In this document: in pieces, positions 57,676 to 64,000 of the stretch
How positions within the stretch are numbered: position 1 is the first letter of the stretch
How the letters are laid out: every line of letters begins with the position of its first letter
Source: Favolaschia claudopus
Taxonomy: Eukaryota; Basidiomycota; Agaricomycetes; Agaricales; Mycenaceae
Length of the DNA: 64,000 bases
Direction: 5' to 3'
NCBI GenBank assembly: GCA_037176885.1
Contig: JAWWNJ010000008.1
Coordinates: 2,604,001 to 2,668,000 of the forward strand
Made by a program: the position numbers and the translations under genes
Notes under the pieces: model-generated
What the model saw: the letters and a program-made list of their open reading frames with translations, nothing else
The model's database searches: none
Told to the model about the DNA's origin: nothing

Positions 57676-58678
57676 CAAAAGGGAAAGAGGAGGGTTTGTT
57701 TGGCTTCCTATTTAGAACGAAACAGTCAGGCACGCGCACGTGCCAACGCGTCACTCTCCTCCTCCCATCATCATCCGCCAAAGAACCGTTCGCTGCTCTG
57801 AAGATCTGCAATAGCGCTCCGTACTTTTCACATTTAATCTTGGGCACGTACCGTCCCTCTTCGCCTCTTGCTGTGAGAAATCGCACTCAGTGTCAAAACC
57901 AATCCAAAACGGGAACTTAAACTTGGAAATGATAAATCACCTCGCAGACGTTTTGTATGTGAATATTGACTGTACCATGACAAAGTGACCGCCACACATA
58001 CTGATCACCAAGACGGCCTCTGTTCTCAACAAGGTCTCAATGACCATGACCAAACCATGACCATCCGTGAAGAAGCTGCTGCGTTCCCTCCCGATTTGAG
58101 GCACGAAACCTTCAAAATCACCGCGAGATCCTATTCAGAACGCACTCCCATATTCTCTTTGCTGCTAGTAGGGTGCACTCAGCCCCCCGTCAAAATCTCG
58201 TACAAGTAAGTTCAAGTCGGTACCTGAGTTGCTTCTGGATAGTACTGACAGGATTTCTTTTTCGTAGGATCCGAATTTGTGCATACGACCTCCATTGTGT
58301 TAACTCTGGGACTACAGACACCCCTGCAAGTAACGTCGCACGCGTTTTGATCCTGAACTTTTGGCTCGGGCTTCCGCAGCTTCGACAGAAGAGACAGAAT
58401 CTTGAAGTTGTGCCAGGGAATTATTGATATTGGCTCAGAAAGCGATGTAAGCCCTAAGCCACGTTGCTCTGGAGGAAAAAACGTAGAGGGAAAATTAAAG
58501 GTCAAACGCTTTCATTTCAAGTAACTTCACGATATTGACCTCGATATGCATTAGCTAGTTTATGCGTGTATAAAGATTACAGTATGAATATAATGCCTCT
58601 GGGTTGTCTCGTATATCCGCAATTAGTCTTCTTCCGAGTCTGATCAATACCGGACCTTCTTCACATACAACTGCTCGG
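57676..58678. other. Duplicated promoter flank, then intergenic
   Basis: 57676-57740 repeats the upstream region of the CCDC137-like gene (50414-50476). The remainder has short plus-strand frames (57985-58427) without recognised domains. Confidence 0.45.
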
Positions 58679-59324
58679 TCAGTCTTGTCTATCTAATCGC
58701 TTTGTCTCTGAATAAAGCAACACCATCAGGATAAAGAGTCGTTCGGTTTCGCTTCGTACATCCCGTGAAATGTTCCACGTCGGAAGGGTATTGGACTTGA
58801 ACACTCGCTCGATGGTAGAGGTGAGTTCGGAAACGAGCTCTCCCGTCGACAGCACTGTGACCTGAAATATTGTTGTCCAAATTCAACGCCAGTCCTTCGC
58901 CGCACTTGAAAGAAAGACAAATCACGCACAATCCAAGTACTCGTTGAATTCGAATATCTCACTTTGTACTCTTCTCCATTGGAAGCCCATCTCCAAAAGC
59001 GCGTCCTTCATAAGCACATGATCCACGCGAACCAGATGCACGGCAAACCAACTTCACTCACGATGTAGCAAAAGTCTGCGACGGATCCTTCCGCTTCAAC
59101 GAATCCACGCTCTCCTTCTTCCCTCCCTCGCCCATAATCTCGAACGTCCGCTCCTTCCAATCGATCGCCCCGCGTATCGTCCCCGTCGCATCTTCCACCG
59201 TCGTACACTGCCTTGCAAAAAGATTCTTCGACGTATTGGAGGTGTAATGCACCGAGCGGTTCCCACGGGTGCTGAGGATAGCGCTCTTGATGATTCGTTC
59301 AGAATCGAAGGTGAACGAGTCCAT
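58679..59324 (-). CDS. DUF6593-type protein
   Basis: Predicted 173 residues, three exons: 59324-59062, 59005-58930, 58861-58679; donor GTGCGT at the second. The order of motifs, MDSFTFDSERIIKSAILSTR with RSVHYTSNTS, then the FWRWASNGEEYKVRYSNS block, and the ending RLFILMVLLYSETKR, is that of the basidiomycete-specific DUF6593 family (extended beta-rich domain with a hydrophobic C-terminal helix). The function of the family is unknown. Upstream frames (to 59709) are not part of the gene. Confidence 0.85.
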
Positions 59325-60456
59325 GTTCGAGCTTAGGAATCGATGGGCAGGGAAGGAATAGGGTATCAGGATAGAGGACGACAATGACGCCCAGGCACCT
59401 TTATTGCATTTCAGGAAAGACGCAATTTGTCGTTGGCGACGGAACAAACTGACTCCGATCAGGAATTTTATGATCCTTTTACAATCGAAGGTCGGAAATA
59501 CGATAAGCCCAGTATTATCGATGCTGCGTGGAGGCCTCAGTACCCAGATAGATGCTGATAGCTCCGGCGACCGGATGATTTCGAGCTTCAAATTTTCTGG
59601 TTTTTTTCCCGAATATACGCGGAGAGGAAGCATTTGTGTGGTCGTTTTTTTATCATCCGTGACGATGAATCCCAGATCGAATGCCAAGGAACCGCACATC
59701 GGGAGCTGAACAGGAGCTGACTGGCTCGTGGCAATAGACGCGCGGTAAGATCCGGGTCGATTCGAAGAAGTTTGAAGATCGCTCGATGACCGGATGGGTG
59801 GCGGAGCGATACGGTCCTGTGCGGGCCGTGGTCAGCAAAGTCATCTGGTCCAAGCGCATGGGATGCGTGCAGGCAATTCGAGGAGTTATTGCCATTGGAG
59901 TGAACTCGAGGCGCCCACTGCATGGTAAAAGATATCGACCAAAAGAATGGTAAGTAAAGAGATATCTGGATTTGGAAATCAGGAACTTTCGACAAAATTC
60001 TATGACATTGTCAAGGTGAAGTCGTATCGGCAATAAACTGCTTTCTTCTCGTCCACGATTATGACGTGGGTATGGCCTCTACGAGGCGGGAGCTTAACCT
60101 TTGGTAGATTGGCGATATTGAGTAAGTATACTAAGAAATACTGAGTAGATTGAGAATCAAATTTAGTGGCAAGGAAATTTGTTCTAGCTGGGGGACTGGT
60201 TTGACATGCCGAGTTCGGCAATCAAGAAAATCACGTGTATAAGCTTTTCTTTGACCACCACGCGTGACGCCCACCCGGGCCATGGCTCGTACCGCCGTTG
60301 TACGATGCAATCGGTTTTGCGTGCGCTGAGCAAGTCCTCGGTTCGGCCTGAAAGTATCCCTCCCTAGTCTCCAGATCTGGCGACGATCCCAAGTCGCAAA
60401 TTCTCTCCGAATCAATTCAGATTTCTTGCACACATTGCTTCTCATGGTCGCGTCAA
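59325..60456. other. Intergenic, no supported gene
   Basis: Short overlapping frames. A perfect 6-bp hairpin (TGCCGA GT TCGGCA) at 60207-60220 lies about 240 bp beyond the Helitron coding end and may belong to its 3' terminus, but the terminal signature is not clear. Confidence 0.4.
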
Positions 60457-60972
60457 CTACATGTCCATCTCAATGTCCTCCAAATTAAGGCTGTCTGTGG
60501 ACTCTCCTTCAAAAAGAAGCTTGACTTCTCCTTCCGGCACCAAATCATAGAACCAAGATAAACGATCTCGACTGTAAGCTTTTGTTTTCTCTGCTTTGAC
60601 CTCGGTTCGGTGTAATTCAGCTCTCAATTCCTCCGATATGTGATTTTGAATCCGATCCAACTTGAAGGGACGGAGAATGCATAGGCCATCGAGTTTCCGT
60701 AACCTTGACAGCATAACATATGCGCTTTGAATGCTCGGACATCCTGCAAGATCAATACAAGCAACATCGAGGGAACGGCCTTGCGCGTTGTGAGATGTAA
60801 AAGCGAACGCGGGGATGAGTGGGAGTTGAGATCGCCTTGCATTATAGGTTTTATCGGAGTTTGGGAGCTGGAAGGAGATTTCGTCGGAAATAGGTTTGAG
60901 AGTGACTCTATTGGGGTATGTCGCATTGGGATCTTTCGTCTTTGGTTTAGAATGTTGCAAAGGTGAAATCAA
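60457..60972 (-). CDS. Helitron helicase, C-terminal block
   Basis: An open frame of 171 codons whose blocks FAFTSHNAQGRSLDVACIDL and AYVMLSRLRKLDGLCILRPF match the last SF1B (Pif1-like) helicase motifs. It follows the main frame at 61350 after a gap of about 380 bases with no matching frame, so an intron or a break separates them. Confidence 0.8.
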   Translation of the reverse strand: MISPLQHSKPKTKDPNATYPNRVTLKPISDEISFQLPNSDKTYNARRSQLPLIPAFAFTSHNAQGRSLDVACIDLAGCPSIQSAYVMLSRLRKLDGLCILRPFKLDRIQNHISEELRAELHRTEVKAEKTKAYSRDRLSWFYDLVPEGEVKLLFEGESTDSLNLEDIEMDM

Positions 60973-61349
60973 GTTTCGAGATGTGCAGGATGTTCAAAGA
61001 TCTGCTGCTCCACAGGGTGTACCAGAGAACTAAACCCTTGGAACACAGGCAAATTCAAGTGTAACTGTGAGTGTAGCGAGACAAAAGAGTCTTCTGACCA
61101 AAGAACCTGGCAGGTTTCGAGTGAAATCCAGAGCACTAGCTGAGCTTTATCATAACAGCGGAGCACGCTGAGCATCTGTTTTTTTGACTTCCGAGTTAAG
61201 CCTGCTTTACGGTTGAAGCATGTGAGCAGGAATCATTAGTATATCAAAATCAGGTTGTGCCGAACCCCAGCCGAACGCTTCCAAAATTACGAAGTTCACA
61301 TTGTGGTTTTTCTGGCATCGTAGGCAGATTGTGATCTTCCCGGAAAGAT

Positions 61350-64000
61350 TCAATTATGAATTGTGAATTTTCTACTCACTGAACAGACCCTGATTGTGTT
61401 TTCAGAACAGGTATTTATGAGACAGTATACCGCCCATACCAGTGTTCCAGGGCTTCCGTTGGAAATCCCAAGTTCAGTTGCGATATTTTCCGTGCAAAAT
61501 ACCGGCATTCCTGGTATGTACGGTACTTTTCCGCCCAAGTCATTCGCTTCTTTGACAGGTAGTGCCCAGGCAATTTCTGCGACAATACCTGTAAGCTGAT
61601 GCTTTTTCTTTCCTCGTCCTCGTGTATCTTTTGAGTGGTAAAGCTCGCATTCTTGATGTGTCGCCGTTGAGAATGTTTTCGACATGCTGAGATTGTGTCC
61701 GTCTCGGGCAGCATTTGTGTATGCAATGAGTGGGCATCCTTTGCCAGGCTCCTCAATCCATTGCCTGATATTGGTGAGTGCCTTTGTTTCGTTCCTGCAT
61801 TGCGCATCTGATAGTACATACCGATCAAGGATATTCTTGTCTTCCATCGTGCATAATCCTTTTCGGAGGCGTTTTACAATACCAAGCAACACAGGGTCGT
61901 CCTTTTGTCTCATAATTTCATCAAGAATAACGACATGTTCAACCTGATGCCAAACCTGAATACCTTTTACGTTTTGGCGAGTTTCCTCGTTCAAATCATT
62001 CAATATATCATTGTCATAACATTTCACAATATCCCTGGCAAATAAAGATTTACCGCGAGGCGGTGGGAGTTGACATGGATCACCAGACGCAGCCCAATTC
62101 AACTCACCCAAGATTCTTCCCGTCTTTCCTCTTGCCATACTCAAATATTCGGACAGACGGGCAATATCTTTTGCATTCAGAAAATATATTTCGTCAGTAA
62201 TCAAAGTCTCCAGCGGTTTGGATCGATCCTCTAAGGCTTGGCGGGTCCGCGGCATGGACTTCATTTTTGCAGGTGACATTCGTAAACATGCTTCGGCATG
62301 AATTGTTCGGCCTCCAATGTCATTTGCAACAACACCGGTCGGCGCCGTTAGCTGTATTCGTTCGGAACGACCAGTGAGTTCATAAAACTCTGTCCATGCC
62401 TTGAATATAACTGACTTTCCTGTCCCGCCGGGCCCGGTGCAAAGCAAAGTCAAGGGCGGTTCCTTTATTTTCGTGTGTAATTCCCGTCCAATTTTATCAG
62501 CAAGTAGCAGGAATGCCCTGGCTTGCTCATCGTTCAATGTATGTTTCTTTATCAGCACAACACAAAGTTTTTGATAAGGAAGCAGGGAAGTCCATCCGGA
62601 ACCTGAGGACTTTGAATCGACACCTGGCTGAAGACGCTCTACAATTTGTTTTGCTCGCTTTGCCTCTTCTGCCAGCGTCGTGGTGAGTGCATGAGGAATC
62701 TCGTCCGATTTTTCACGTACATGGATCGGGATGAGGTTACTCTGTTCACCGGCTTCCAGTCGTTTCTGAACAATGCTACGCTTTTCTGCCAACAGTGCTT
62801 TACTTGCAATATCAGCTCTCTCTTTGTCTGTTTCATCTCCAACACTGACCTTTCCTACGAATTTTAGATTCGGAACACTTGTTGAATTTTTTGGGGTTGA
62901 GTAAAAGCCCAGCTCTTCGGCCTGCGCAACGATTGCCTTTGCATCACGGGTGGCTGGAGTGTTCTTGCCAAAATTCTCAAAGTCGCTAGGATCAAATGTA
63001 TCGGGGTCAGTCGTGGCCTGCATTGCATTTTCCCAGATTGGATCAAATCCATCCTCATCATCGCCCTCAAGAGCAATACCTCGTTCTTGCGCACTGCTAA
63101 ACATTGCAGCTACTCGTTTACCACGTCTCGCGGCAAAGTCAAACTTCGCATCTCGAGTTTGGTATGTTAACTGCATATTTCGAGTAATCTGCTGATGGGA
63201 AGGTGAAAGTGTTGGCTTGAACTGTTCAAATTCGTCTTCCCATCTCGAGTGTGATGGCTTAACAGGAGATAGTTTGTTGGTAGACCATGGTCTGAACAAG
63301 GTGAGAATTACAACAGCGTACTTCAATCTATCCGGCTCAAAGTCATTTCTTGGAATCCGATAACCCATCAATACTGGGATAATCGGCTGGTCAAGCTTCT
63401 TCAAGCAGTGGGTGGTGTACTCCGGATGCCCCGGTTTGAAATCCAGGTATGTCTTTCGCTGTGTGCGAGAGCTTGGCTTCTTCTCCTTCACGTAATTCCT
63501 CATTATGTCCCAGACGCTGAGGGATTGAAGCTCTGGAGGTCGATAAAATATATCGTTGAACAACTTGGACCTCTTTCGGTCTTCCTCATTTTCTCGGCTA
63601 TCCACTGTCAATTCGCTCTCAAGACTATCCAACGAAAGAATTACTAGATTATCGTCCTCATCCTCTGGAATGACTAGGCGCTGGGCTTCTATGTCTTCAA
63701 CGGGCGCACTAGAATTCTCATCCTCCGAGGGACTTGATGCGGTAACAAAGACATCTCGTGCAATGTCTCGTAACACGGAAGACCACCAGTACTCATGGAA
63801 AACATCGGAAACATAATGATTTTTTCGACCCAGGAGAAAGCTTGCTGTTTGCTGCCCACTGAGTTCTCGTTTCCCAACCAACATATTTACTGTCTTAACC
63901 ATCATGAGCCGACTCATTTCCGATCTGTCAGTGTTGCCATCGATGTCTACCGGAGGCTTGTCCTGCAATATCTTGATTGAGGCGCATAGCGCTGAGAATA
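61350..64000 (-). CDS. Helitron RepHel protein, middle part (Pif1-like helicase), partial
   Basis: The frame is open to the right edge, so this is a fragment of at least 880 residues. Its N-terminal visible part has a Helitron-specific region (ELSGQQTASFLLGRKNHYVS) that follows the Rep endonuclease domain. The helicase shows Walker A in GPGGTGKSVIFKAW, then LTAPTGVVANDIGG (motif Ia) and DEIYFLNAKDIARL and further conserved blocks to VVILDEIM. Helitrons move by rolling-circle replication. The frame ends at 61350 before the last motifs, which occur at 60457-60972; a possible donor is GTATGG near 61430. Confidence 0.9.
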   Translation of the reverse strand, partial: FSALCASIKILQDKPPVDIDGNTDRSEMSRLMMVKTVNMLVGKRELSGQQTASFLLGRKNHYVSDVFHEYWWSSVLRDIARDVFVTASSPSEDENSSAPVEDIEAQRLVIPEDEDDNLVILSLDSLESELTVDSRENEEDRKRSKLFNDIFYRPPELQSLSVWDIMRNYVKEKKPSSRTQRKTYLDFKPGHPEYTTHCLKKLDQPIIPVLMGYRIPRNDFEPDRLKYAVVILTLFRPWSTNKLSPVKPSHSRWEDEFEQFKPTLSPSHQQITRNMQLTYQTRDAKFDFAARRGKRVAAMFSSAQERGIALEGDDEDGFDPIWENAMQATTDPDTFDPSDFENFGKNTPATRDAKAIVAQAEELGFYSTPKNSTSVPNLKFVGKVSVGDETDKERADIASKALLAEKRSIVQKRLEAGEQSNLIPIHVREKSDEIPHALTTTLAEEAKRAKQIVERLQPGVDSKSSGSGWTSLLPYQKLCVVLIKKHTLNDEQARAFLLLADKIGRELHTKIKEPPLTLLCTGPGGTGKSVIFKAWTEFYELTGRSERIQLTAPTGVVANDIGGRTIHAEACLRMSPAKMKSMPRTRQALEDRSKPLETLITDEIYFLNAKDIARLSEYLSMARGKTGRILGELNWAASGDPCQLPPPRGKSLFARDIVKCYDNDILNDLNEETRQNVKGIQVWHQVEHVVILDEIMRQKDDPVLLGIVKRLRKGLCTMEDKNILDRYVLSDAQCRNETKALTNIRQWIEEPGKGCPLIAYTNAARDGHNLSMSKTFSTATHQECELYHSKDTRGRGKKKHQLTGIVAEIAWALPVKEANDLGGKVPYIPGMPVFCTENIATELGISNGSPGTLVWAVYCLINTCSENTIRVCSVSRKFTIHN

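Larger units (their letters stand above)
60457..64000 (-). mobile_element. Helitron, 3' part, truncated by the window edge
   Basis: Contains the helicase half of a Helitron RepHel protein (two coding blocks, below). The 5' end and the Rep domain lie beyond the right edge. No certain 3' terminus (CTRR preceded by a hairpin) was found; the hairpin at 60207-60220 is a candidate. Confidence 0.85.

Noticed and set aside
59325..59709. N-terminal extension of the DUF6593 frame
   Set aside because: The family starts at the Met at 59324; the extension has no similarity to it.
60184..60220. CTAG plus hairpin as the Helitron 3' end
   Set aside because: The hairpin is 19 bases from CTAG and the next base is not T, so it does not meet the usual terminus rule; noted only as a candidate.
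1..64000. CRISPR arrays or bacterial-type operons
   Set aside because: No regularly spaced repeats; genes have spliceosomal introns.

Overview
The window looks like nuclear DNA of an agaricomycete (mushroom-forming) basidiomycete. The evidence is genes on both strands split by many 45-70 bp GT..AG introns (GTGCGT and GTTCGT donors recur), several F-box proteins, two CipC-type proteins, a DUF6593-type protein, small secreted proteins, and a Helitron plus non-autonomous DNA transposons. Gene models were built by hand from splice signals, reading phase and, where possible, comparison of paralogs inside the window. Exon edges may be off by a base or two.

Layout. 1-6 kb: no confident gene; a 402 bp TA-flanked MITE and two tRNA-like sequences. 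6-16 kb: two copies of a segment carrying a ricin-B-like lectin gene and a divergent decayed gene, separated by a secreted sedolisin protease, a SnoaL-like protein and a CipC-type gene. 16.3-17.0 kb: a MITE with 9-bp target duplications. 17-28 kb: a Ser/Thr-rich membrane protein, three F-box genes, a small secreted Cys-rich protein, a second CipC-type gene and a PMU1-like histidine phosphatase. 28.1-29.0 kb: a third TIR element. 29-50 kb: mostly housekeeping and metabolic genes: GH92 alpha-mannosidase (13 exons), CMC4-like mitochondrial protein, alcohol acetyltransferase-like enzyme, NHA1/sod2-type Na+/H+ antiporter (13 exons), Gly/Leu-rich secreted protein, INO80 subunit Ies2-like protein, F-box protein, short-chain dehydrogenase, CCDC137-like protein. 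50.4-57.7 kb: a rearranged zone with an inverted repeat, a direct repeat, a broken inverted copy of the CCDC137-like gene, an unidentified multi-exon gene and a second SnoaL-like gene. 58.7-59.3 kb: DUF6593-type gene. 60.4-64 kb: a Helitron-type helicase running off the right edge.

No operon-like organisation or secondary-metabolite cluster is visible. Several genes fit a secretory or environmental role (sedolisin, GH92, two small secreted proteins, antiporter). F-box genes and recent local duplications (lectin, CipC, SnoaL, CCDC137) point to an actively rearranging region. The most unusual structures are the paired lectin segment with independently decayed partner genes, three structurally complete MITEs of different types, and the inversion that appears to have split the CCDC137-like paralog.
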